From Methylobacterium sp. AMS5 (GTDB taxonomy: Bacteria > Pseudomonadota > Alphaproteobacteria > Rhizobiales > Beijerinckiaceae), in NCBI RefSeq assembly GCF_001542815.1, contig NZ_CP006992.1:3291501-3355500 (forward strand): 64,000 nt of DNA, in the 5' to 3' direction. The notes under the pieces are model-generated. The model had not been told where the DNA came from. It worked only from the letters and a program-made list of their open reading frames with translations, and ran no database searches. The translations under genes were made by a program, and so were the position numbers. Positions within the stretch are counted from its first letter, which is position 1. The number at the start of each line of letters is the position of its first letter. Shown piece after piece: positions 57,214 to 64,000 of the stretch.

Positions 57214-57882
57214 TCAGCCTTCCGCTTCCTCGTCGGTCGCGCCGGGCCGGATGCCGTAGCGGCTCTCGAGACCGGGGTTGGGGCGGGGCGCGCGCTCGGC
57301 GAAGTCGCGGCGGGGGCTGTCACCGGGCGCGCGGGCGGTGCGCTCGCTCGGGTCACGGCCGATCCGGCTTGCGAGATGGGCGAGATCGATGAACTCGTCC
57401 GCCTGACGCCGCAGGTCGTCGGCGATCATCGCCGGCTGGGTCTGGATGGTGGAGACGACGGAGACGCGAACGCCGCGGCGCTGGATCGCTTCCACGAGCG
57501 AGCGGAAATCACCGTCGCCGGAGAACAGCACCATGTGGTCGATGTGGGGGGCCAGTTCGAGCGCGTCGATGGCGAGCTCGATATCCATGTTGCCCTTGAT
57601 CTTGCGGCGCCCGGCGGAGTCGGTGAATTCCTTCACCGGCTTGGTGACGACCCGATAGCCGTTATAGTCGAGCCAATCGATCAGCGGGCGAATCGAGGAA
57701 TACTCCTGATCCTCGATCATTGCCGTGTAATAGAAAGCACGAATAAGATTATCGCGGCTCTGGAAATCCTTGAGCAGCCGCTTGTAGTCAATGTCGAAAC
57801 CGAGCGCCTTCGTGGTCGCATACAAATTTGCACCATCGATAAAGACTGCGGTACGTTGCTTATCACTCATCGATTGACCCAT
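57214..57882 (-). CDS. NYN-domain (LabA/DUF88) protein
   Basis: The 222-residue product begins with a PIN-like NYN nuclease fold: RTAVFIDGANLYAT with the metal Asp, KGNMDIELAIDALEL and HMVLFSGDGDFRSLVEAIQRRG (GDGDF acidic motif). The C-terminal 50 residues are a disordered Arg/Pro-rich tail. The family is thought to include RNases and regulators such as LabA. ATGs at 57882 and 57870 are both possible. Confidence 0.9.
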   Translation of the reverse strand: MGQSMSDKQRTAVFIDGANLYATTKALGFDIDYKRLLKDFQSRDNLIRAFYYTAMIEDQEYSSIRPLIDWLDYNGYRVVTKPVKEFTDSAGRRKIKGNMDIELAIDALELAPHIDHMVLFSGDGDFRSLVEAIQRRGVRVSVVSTIQTQPAMIADDLRRQADEFIDLAHLASRIGRDPSERTARAPGDSPRRDFAERAPRPNPGLESRYGIRPGATDEEAEG

Positions 57883-58386
57883 GCTCTTGAGATGAAAGAG
57901 TTTGTTTTTAGAAATTCAGACATGAATGCAGTACATGAAACCGCGGATTCAATGCGCTGCCGAAGTCCGGCATCCCTGCACTCTCGACGCATAGCAATTT
58001 TTGCATTCCGAACCACGCTGTCCGTTCGGAAGGGCGTGATCCGGCCAACGGGATCGCAGTGTCGGAAAGGTGCAGGACTCGGAACAGCGTAGCAGAGTCC
58101 GGCCCGAATCCCCCCTTGTGGTGACCGAGCACGCAATTCCTGTCAAGCGCCAGAAAGAGTTAAGGCCGCCGGCGCCAAATCCAACCGAAGATGATTTTAC
58201 GCAACCCAGAGCGTATTCTATCAAATCATTTTCGTACTAGCGGTTGCGGCATAGCTTCCACAAGAATGAGCCGCGGTATTTACATACCTGAAGTTGCCGC
58301 AAAGAGCGAGTCGACATGAGTTGCCTGCCCAGAACCTTCGCGGTCGCCGCCGAACCGGCATCCGTCCCGTGCCGTCACGCCGCGGG
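57883..58386. other. Intergenic region between the NYN and pyrE genes
   Basis: About 500 bp, notably less GC-rich than the flanks at 57890-57960 and 58180-58300. It should hold the NYN gene promoter. Several short frames on both strands lack any recognisable product. No inverted repeat of note and no RNA gene were recognised. Confidence 0.45.
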
Positions 58387-58977
58387 TCAGGGCTTCGGCA
58401 AGGCCCGGCTGCCTGGCTTGACCGGGGGGATAGCGGCCAGCTCGGCGGGCAAGGCGTCCGGTGCGTAAGTCGGGATGTCGAGCGTGACCAGGGACAGGAG
58501 CGGCACGCCGATCTCGCCGCGTCCGCCCGAACGGTCGATCAGGCAGGCGGCACCCACCACCTCGCCCTCCTCATCCTTCAGCGAGGCGAGGCACTCCCGG
58601 GCCGAGAGGCCTGTCGTCACGATGTCCTCGACGATGACGGCACGGGTGCCGGCGGGGATCGAGAAGCCGCGGCGCAGGGTGAAGGGACCGCCGGGGTCGC
58701 GCTCGACGAAGATCGCCTTGGCGCCGAGATGGCGGGCGGTCTCGTAGCCGGGGATGATGCCGCCGATGGCCGGAGAGACCACGATGTCGATCCGGCCGAA
58801 GCGGGCTGTGATGATTTCGGCCAGCGCCCGGCACAGCCGCTCGGTGCGCGCGGGATCGGAGAAGATCGTCATCTTCTGCAGGAAGGTGGGCGAGCGCAGG
58901 CCGGAGCTGAGAATGAAGTGTCCCTGCAGCAGGGCCCCTGCGGAACGGAACTCTTCGAGAACGTCTTCCGGCGTCAT
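58387..58977 (-). CDS. pyrE: Orotate phosphoribosyltransferase
   Basis: The 196-residue type I phosphoribosyltransferase converts orotate and PRPP to OMP. The PRPP loop is [31 protein letters not shown] and [18 protein letters not shown] are further active-site parts. ATG 58977 ([17 protein letters not shown]) fits the family; a longer frame upstream is unsupported. Confidence 0.95.
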   Translation of the reverse strand: MTPEDVLEEFRSAGALLQGHFILSSGLRSPTFLQKMTIFSDPARTERLCRALAEIITARFGRIDIVVSPAIGGIIPGYETARHLGAKAIFVERDPGGPFTLRRGFSIPAGTRAVIVEDIVTTGLSARECLASLKDEEGEVVGAACLIDRSGGRGEIGVPLLSLVTLDIPTYAPDALPAELAAIPPVKPGSRALPKP

Positions 58978-59127
58978 GATCACCTGCTCGCCAAACCGTG
59001 TTCCGCTGCTTCTTGCAGCGGCGCAAGCGGGGCGCAAGCCGAAGGCCAAATGCATCAACTGAGAGTGCATCGACCGCGACGACGGCCGCCGAACCGCCAT
59101 TCCCCTCGGTGGCGCGTCTCCGAGACT

Positions 59128-59478
59128 CTAGTTCCGCACGCGAAGTGGCTCCCGGCGCCGATCAGGACGGGTCTCGTAGGCGGGCGGGGGATAGGACGGA
59201 TCGTAGGCCGGCCCGTCAAAGTAGGGGTCGTAGGCCCGGGGCAGCAGCGCGCCGAGCTGCACCCCCTCGCTCCCGCCGCGCTGGATCATCGTGCGCATGC
59301 CCGGCTGCAGCTTGCTGTCATCCAGGTCGTCGGGATGGGCGGGAACGAGCGGCAGACCCTCGGTGCCGCCGCGCTGGATCATCGTCCGCATACCGGGCTG
59401 CAGACCCTGCGCGCCGGCCTCGTCAGTGAGCGGGATGCCGAGCGCGAGGATGACGGCGGTGACCAGGGAAAGCCTCAT
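59128..59478 (-). CDS. Secreted protein with two near-identical LQPGMRTMIQRGG repeats
   Basis: The 116-residue product has a signal peptide (LSLVTAVILALGIPL..AGAQ). The mature part carries LQPGMRTMIQRGGTEG (26-41) and LQPGMRTMIQRGGSEG (57-72), 15 of 16 residues identical and separated by 15 residues. A Pro/Tyr-rich tail follows (AYDPYFDGPAYDPSYPPPAYE). No known domain is recognised. Predicted periplasmic or secreted. ATG 59478 is selected for the signal peptide. The DNA of the repeats is about 90% identical, so the duplication is relatively recent or under constraint. Confidence 0.75.
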   Translation of the reverse strand: MRLSLVTAVILALGIPLTDEAGAQGLQPGMRTMIQRGGTEGLPLVPAHPDDLDDSKLQPGMRTMIQRGGSEGVQLGALLPRAYDPYFDGPAYDPSYPPPAYETRPDRRREPLRVRN

Positions 59479-59591
59479 GGTGGTCGCTCCGGAAAAGCGC
59501 GTCGCAAACCCAGCCGTCCATAGGCTGGTTCCGTGACGGAATGACCTGTCCCGGGATCGGTTCCGGCAAGCGGCGCCCACAGGATCGACCG

Positions 59592-61823
59592 TCAGCCGTT
59601 CACCCGCTCGACGCGGCTCACCGAGCGCTTGCCGCGCAGATCCGCGACGATGGCCGTGAGGTGCTTCAGATCCGGCACCGAGAGGTCGATGGAGATGTCG
59701 GTGAAGTCCTGCGTGCGACGCTTCATCGAAACATTGTCGATGTTGCCGTCATGCTCGGCGATCACCTGGGCGATCTGCGCCAGCGTGCCGGGCTCGTTGA
59801 TCGATTCGAGCGCGAGTTTGGCGGGGAAGCGCTCCTGCGAGCCTTCCACGTCCCAGCGCACGTCGAGCCAGCGCTCGGGCTCGTTGTCGAAGGCGGCGAG
59901 CGCGGCCGACTGAATCGGGTAGATCGTCACGCCGACGCCGGGGGTGAGGATGCCGACGATGCGGTCTCCCGGCAGGGCGCCGCCGTTCGGGGCGAAGCTC
60001 ACCGGCAGGTCGCCGGCGAGACCGCGAATCGGAATGCTGGCCAAGGCCGAGGCCCCCTCGGCATCACCCGAGAAGGTCAGCCGCATGGTCTGATCCTTGG
60101 AACGGGTAAGGCGCCCCGCCGCGCCATTGGCCGCCGGACCGCCGCTCGCCCCCGCGCGCCGCTCCTCCTTGAAATCGGGATAGACGGCCTTCACCACGTC
60201 GCCGGAGAACATCTCGCCGCGCCCGACGGCGGCGAACACGTCCTCGGTGCTCGCGCGGGCGAGTCGGGGCAGCGAGCCGCGCAGCTTCTCCTCGGAGAAG
60301 CTCTTGCCGGCCCGCTCGAAGGCGCGGTCGAGGATCTGGCGGCCGAGACCGGCATATTGGCGCCGCACGGCGGCGCGGGTCGCCCGCCGGATCGCCGAGC
60401 GCGCCTTGCCGGTGACGACGAGCGATTCCCACGCGGCCGGCGGCGAGGCGCCGTCGGAGCGGGCGATCTCGACCTCGTCGCCGTTGGCGAGTTCGTGCAG
60501 CAAGGGTGCGAGCCGTCCGTTGATCTTGGCACCCACCGCCGTGTTGCCGACATCGGTATGCACCGCGTAGGCGAAATCGATCGGCGTGGCGCCCCGCGGC
60601 AGGGCGATCAGGCGGCCCTTGGGCGTGAAGCAGAACACCTGATCCTGGAACAGCTCCAGCTTGGTGTGCTCCAGAAACTCTTCCGGCGAGTCGCCCTCGG
60701 CCAGAAGCTCGATGGTGCGGCGCAGCCATTGGTAGGCACCGCTCTCGGTGGCCAGGCGCGGGTGGATCTCGCCCTCGGCGCCCTCGTTGGAGGCCTCCTT
60801 GTAATGGGCGTGGGCGGCGATGCCGTACTCGGCGATCTCGTCCATCTCGGCGGTGCGGATCTGCAGCTCGACACGCTGGCGCTTCGGCCCGATCACCGTG
60901 GTGTGGATCGAGCGGTAGTCGTTCTGCTTGGGCGTCGAGATGTAGTCCTTGTAGCGGCCCGGCACCATCGGCCAGCTCGTATGCACGACGCCGAGCGCGG
61001 CGTAGCACTCGGCCAGGGTGCCGACGATGACGCGGAAGCCGACGATGTCGGAGAGCTGTTCGAAGGCGACCGACTTGCGCTCCATCTTCGACCAGATCGA
61101 GAACGGCTTCTTCAGCCGCCCTTTCACGTGAGCGGCGATGCCGCGCGCAGCGAGCCGGGCGGTGAGGTCGTGCTCGATGCTCTCGATCACGCTGCCGGAC
61201 TTGGCCGAGAGGTCTTCGAGCCGCTTGGTGATGGTGGCGTAGACCTCGGGCTTCAGCGTGCGGAACGAGAGGTCTTCCAGCTCGTCGCGCAGCTCCTGCA
61301 TGCCCATGCGGCCGGCGAGCGGCGCGTAGATGTCGAGGGTCTCCTCGGCGATCCGCGCCCGCTTGTCGTCGCGCATGAAGTGGAGCGTGCGCATGTTGTG
61401 CAGGCGGTCGGCGAGCTTCACCAGAAGCACCCGCACATCCTCGGCCACCGCCAGGAGGAGCTTACGGAAGTTCTCGCCCTGCACCGCCCGCTTCGAGACG
61501 AGGTCGAGGCGCTTGAGCTTGGTCAGCCCGTCCACCAGCGCGCCGATCTCAGGCCCGAAGATCTCGCGGATCTCGTCGAGCGTGGCGGCGGTGTCCTCGA
61601 CGGTGTCGTGCAGGACGGCCGCGACGATGGTCGCATCGTCGAGGCGCAGGTCGGTGAGGATCGCGGCGACTTCGAGGGGATGGGCGAAGAACGGATCGCC
61701 GGAGGCGCGCTTCTGCGTGCCGTGCGCCCGCATGGCGTAGACGTAGGCGCGGTTGAGAAGCGCCTCGTTCGTGGCGGGATTGTAGCGCTTGACCCGCTCG
61801 ACGAGTTCGTACTGGCGCATCAT
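59592..61823 (-). CDS. rsh: Bifunctional (p)ppGpp synthetase/hydrolase Rsh
   Basis: The 743-residue protein has the HD hydrolase (AAVLHDTVEDTAATLDEI), the synthetase domain (DIVGFRVIVGTLAECYAALG, DYISTPKQNDYRSIHTTVIG), TGS (VFCFTPKGRLIALPRGATPIDFAYAV) and a C-terminal ACT domain. This is the single long Rsh typical of alphaproteobacteria, controlling the stringent response. Start 61823 (MMRQYELVERVKRY) has AGGATCC upstream and matches rhizobial orthologues; 61853 is an in-frame alternative. rpoZ lies 223 bp upstream on the same strand, a conserved pairing. Confidence 0.95.
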   Translation of the reverse strand: MMRQYELVERVKRYNPATNEALLNRAYVYAMRAHGTQKRASGDPFFAHPLEVAAILTDLRLDDATIVAAVLHDTVEDTAATLDEIREIFGPEIGALVDGLTKLKRLDLVSKRAVQGENFRKLLLAVAEDVRVLLVKLADRLHNMRTLHFMRDDKRARIAEETLDIYAPLAGRMGMQELRDELEDLSFRTLKPEVYATITKRLEDLSAKSGSVIESIEHDLTARLAARGIAAHVKGRLKKPFSIWSKMERKSVAFEQLSDIVGFRVIVGTLAECYAALGVVHTSWPMVPGRYKDYISTPKQNDYRSIHTTVIGPKRQRVELQIRTAEMDEIAEYGIAAHAHYKEASNEGAEGEIHPRLATESGAYQWLRRTIELLAEGDSPEEFLEHTKLELFQDQVFCFTPKGRLIALPRGATPIDFAYAVHTDVGNTAVGAKINGRLAPLLHELANGDEVEIARSDGASPPAAWESLVVTGKARSAIRRATRAAVRRQYAGLGRQILDRAFERAGKSFSEEKLRGSLPRLARASTEDVFAAVGRGEMFSGDVVKAVYPDFKEERRAGASGGPAANGAAGRLTRSKDQTMRLTFSGDAEGASALASIPIRGLAGDLPVSFAPNGGALPGDRIVGILTPGVGVTIYPIQSAALAAFDNEPERWLDVRWDVEGSQERFPAKLALESINEPGTLAQIAQVIAEHDGNIDNVSMKRRTQDFTDISIDLSVPDLKHLTAIVADLRGKRSVSRVERVNG

Positions 61824-62046
61824 CCGCCGAAGGATCCTGCTCTCAATCTGCAAGGGGGCCCGGCCGGAAGGGCGCGGTCGATCGCATGATACATTCCTGC
61901 ATCGGCGGCCGTTGCGCCAGACCCATGGCGTCGCGGCGCGAGCGCGACTGTTGCGCCCACTCTGCGGGAGAGCGCGACATGAGAACGCCCGCCGCTCGGG
62001 GACCGAGGGCGGGCGTGAAACGCGCGGGCCGAATCGCCGAAAGGGC

Positions 62047-62457
62047 TTACTCGCCTTCGTCGTCGGTCTCGGTCGGGGGCGCGAGGTTCTCCAGGCCGCG
62101 GAGGAGATCCTCCTCGCTCATGAAGTCGAACTGCACGTTCTTGTCGTCCGAGGAGGACTGGGGTGCCACCGCGGCGGCGGCGGGCGAGCTCGACAGGAGT
62201 GGCACGGTCTCGGCCTCGGGCTCGTCCACCTCGACGTATTTCTGCATCGAGTGGATGAGCTGCTCCTTCAGATCCTCGGCCGTGATGGTCTCGTCGCCGA
62301 TCTCGCGAAGGGCCACGACGGGGTTCTTGTCGCGGTCGCGCTCCACGGTCAGCGGGGCGCCGGCGGCGAGCAGGCGCGCCCGGTGGCTGGCGAGCAGGAC
62401 CAGCTCGAAGCGGTTCTCGACCTTCTCGATGCAGTCTTCGACGGTGACGCGAGCCAT
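62047..62457 (-). CDS. rpoZ: RNA polymerase omega subunit
   Basis: The 136-residue product starts [28 protein letters not shown], the conserved omega core, followed by an acidic C-terminal extension ([27 protein letters not shown]). The extension is usual in alphaproteobacteria. Omega assists RNA polymerase assembly and in many bacteria forms a ppGpp site. Lies upstream of rsh. Start 62457 is chosen over 62580. Confidence 0.94.
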   Translation of the reverse strand: MARVTVEDCIEKVENRFELVLLASHRARLLAAGAPLTVERDRDKNPVVALREIGDETITAEDLKEQLIHSMQKYVEVDEPEAETVPLLSSSPAAAAVAPQSSSDDKNVQFDFMSEEDLLRGLENLAPPTETDDEGE

Positions 62458-62660
62458 GCGAGGCGGCTCCTTCCTCAGGCGCGGATACGAACGATATGCG
62501 TGATGAACGGGCTTCCTACACCGGTTATCGCTGTCCAACAAGTCGCGGGAGCGGTTGAGAATCCGTCTCTCCCGGTCCACATGGAAAGCGGCGCCGGTCG
62601 ACCCCGGCGCCGATCCCGGCCGGCCTTGAACCGGCGCCAGCGGACCCGAGGATTCTTCAC

Positions 62661-63227
62661 ATGTTCATTCAGACCGAAGCCACGCCGAACCCCGCCACGC
62701 TCAAGTTCCTGCCCGGCCGCGTCGTGCTCACCGACGGGACCTTCGAGGCCCGCGACACCGCGACCGCCGAGCGCTCGCCGCTGGCCACCGCTCTGTTCGC
62801 GGTGCCCGGCGTCTCGGGCGTCTATTTCGGGCACGACTTCATCTCCGTCACCAAGGCCGACGGCGTCAACGAGTGGCCGCAGGTGAAGCCCGCCGTGCTC
62901 GGCGCGATCATGGACCACTTCCAGTCCGGCCGCCCGGTTCTGGCCGAGGGCACGGCGCTCGCCGAGGACGAGACGGAGGAGTTCTACGACGAGGCCGATC
63001 ACGACACCGTGGCCACCATCAAGGACCTGCTGGAGACCCGCGTGCGCCCGGCGGTGGCGGGCGACGGCGGCGACATCACCTTCCGCGGCTACCGCGACGG
63101 CATCGTCTACCTCGAGATGAAGGGCGCCTGCTCGGGCTGCCCGTCCTCCACCGCGACCCTGCGCCAGGGCGTGCAGAACCTGTTCCGCCACTTCCTGCCC
63201 TCCGTGCGGGAAGTCCAGGCGATCTAA
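62661..63227 (+). CDS. NifU-like Fe-S scaffold/carrier protein (NfuA-type)
   Basis: The 188-residue product has an N-terminal Nfu-N domain ([20 protein letters not shown]..) and a C-terminal NifU domain with the Fe-S site [14 protein letters not shown] (CSGC), [13 protein letters not shown] before it. It delivers Fe-S clusters to target proteins in the cytoplasm. Length and the two-domain form are those of the alphaproteobacterial/mitochondrial NFU1 type. tsaB starts about 160 bp downstream. Confidence 0.94.
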   Translation: MFIQTEATPNPATLKFLPGRVVLTDGTFEARDTATAERSPLATALFAVPGVSGVYFGHDFISVTKADGVNEWPQVKPAVLGAIMDHFQSGRPVLAEGTALAEDETEEFYDEADHDTVATIKDLLETRVRPAVAGDGGDITFRGYRDGIVYLEMKGACSGCPSSTATLRQGVQNLFRHFLPSVREVQAI

Positions 63228-63385
63228 TCGGCGGCCCCGCCGCCCGGCTTCCCCTGGCATCGGCGCAACACCGCACCGCTTCCTTGGGGAGGTCGGCCGC
63301 GGATGCGCTGACGGGGAGGGCGGTTTTGTCCTATGATTAGCCCGAAGGCGGGCGCTTGCGGCCCGCCGCCGGATGGAATCGACGT

Positions 63386-64000
63386 TTGCGGATCCTTGCC
63401 ATCGATACGGCGCTCGAAGCCTGCGCTGCCTGCGTGGCCACCGACGACAGCGACGACCTGCTCGCCGAGGAGTCGATGCCGCTCGTGCGCGGGCACGCCG
63501 AAGCGCTCCTGCCGCTGATCGAGCGGGTCATGGCTCGGGTCGAGGGCGGCTTCGAAGGTCTCGACCGCGTCGCGGTCACGGTCGGGCCCGGCAGCTATAC
63601 GGGCTTGCGCGTCGGCCTCTCCGCCGCCCGCGCCATCGGGCTCGCCGCCGGCATTCCGGTCGTGGGCGTGACCACTCTGTCCGCCCTGCTCGCGCCGCAG
63701 CTCGCCCTCAACGGCGACGATACGGTGGCCGCCGCGATCGATGCGCGTCACGGCGCCGTCTACCTCCAGGCCATGAGCGTGAGGGAAGGCACGGTGATTC
63801 CGCCCCGGCACATCGCTTTGGAGGAGGCGGTGACCCTGCTCGGCAAGCGACGGGCGATCCTCACCGGCTCCGGCGCTCCCGCGCTCGCGGCGGCAGCCGC
63901 TGCCGCCGGCCTCTCCGTCGACGTCGCCGAGACCGGCGCGCCGCAGATCGCCTGGGTCGCCTCGCTCGGGCTCGTCGCCGATCCGGACCAGGCGCTGCCG
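63386..64000 (+). CDS. tsaB: tRNA threonylcarbamoyladenosine protein TsaB (3'-truncated by window)
   Basis: TTG 63386 opens a frame (MRILAIDTALEACAACV) that stays open to the window end (205 codons). The ASKHA-fold signatures IDTALEACA and VTVGPGSYTGLRVGLSAARAIGLA identify TsaB, the dimerisation partner of TsaD in the t6A modification of tRNA. No in-frame ATG precedes TTG 63386, so the rare start looks real. The C-terminal 15-20% is outside the window. Confidence 0.92.
   Translation, partial: MRILAIDTALEACAACVATDDSDDLLAEESMPLVRGHAEALLPLIERVMARVEGGFEGLDRVAVTVGPGSYTGLRVGLSAARAIGLAAGIPVVGVTTLSALLAPQLALNGDDTVAAAIDARHGAVYLQAMSVREGTVIPPRHIALEEAVTLLGKRRAILTGSGAPALAAAAAAAGLSVDVAETGAPQIAWVASLGLVADPDQALP

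Noticed and set aside
58316..58468. A 50-codon frame starting ATG 58316
   Set aside because: It overlaps the 3' end of pyrE on the opposite strand and shows only shadow composition.
59541..61889. A 782-codon plus-strand open frame opposite rsh
   Set aside because: It lies antisense across the well-defined Rsh coding sequence; the product has the low-complexity composition typical of antisense frames in GC-rich DNA.

Overview
The window is GC-rich DNA (about 70% by eye) of an alphaproteobacterium, most likely a pink-pigmented methylotroph of the Methylobacterium/Methylorubrum extorquens group. The inference rests on a formaldehyde-activating-enzyme (Fae) family gene, a serine hydroxymethyltransferase with the N-terminus I recall for that genus, a split b/b' F0 ATP synthase operon in the order atpI-B-E-F'-F, a CcrM methylase, a single Rsh enzyme, and the glyA/nrdR/ribDE plus ribH/nusB/thiL gene sets. 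It is chromosomal housekeeping DNA. I see no rRNA, tRNA, insertion sequence, prophage or CRISPR array.

Layout. 0-9 kb: 3' end of glgX, a LOV-domain hybrid histidine kinase with a small basic protein, icd, a Fae paralogue, a parD with a frameshifted parE, trmJ and a quinone-oxidoreductase-like gene. 9-16 kb (minus strand): chemotaxis receptor, L,D-transpeptidase, metY, a lone receiver protein, glcF. 16-24 kb (plus strand): alpha/beta hydrolase, the ligase-associated helicase/PdeM pair, a ClC channel, DUF1328, SDR. 24-35 kb: vitamin and one-carbon block (thiL-nusB-ribH, ribE-ribD-nrdR, an Rrf2 regulator, glyA). It is interrupted by a 4.4-kb insert carrying a HAD-UbiA fusion, a GtrA protein and a GT-C-like membrane glycosyltransferase. 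35-39 kb: F0 ATP synthase operon with a recognisable promoter and terminators, then a DsbA-like protein. 39-49 kb: DciA-like protein, mutY, ccrM, RlpA, a polyhydroxyalkanoate-system protein, an ABC-F ATPase and a major porin with a strong terminator. 49-64 kb: BON/OmpA-like envelope protein, class III cyclase, HD hydrolase, lytic transglycosylase, dapA, smpB, NYN protein, pyrE, rsh, rpoZ, a NifU-like protein and the start of tsaB.

The most interesting points are: the HAD-UbiA/GtrA/GT-C module, which resembles mycobacterial decaprenyl-phosphoryl-pentose machinery and splits the riboflavin cluster; a family of about 75-80 bp intergenic palindromes, three closely related and one diverged copy inside the atp operon; a Fae paralogue that appears to lack the catalytic histidine; a toxin-antitoxin pair whose toxin is frameshifted; an OmpA-like domain split by a 68-residue Lys/Ala/Glu-rich insert; and an A/T-only core flanked by a perfect inverted repeat upstream of a small secreted protein.
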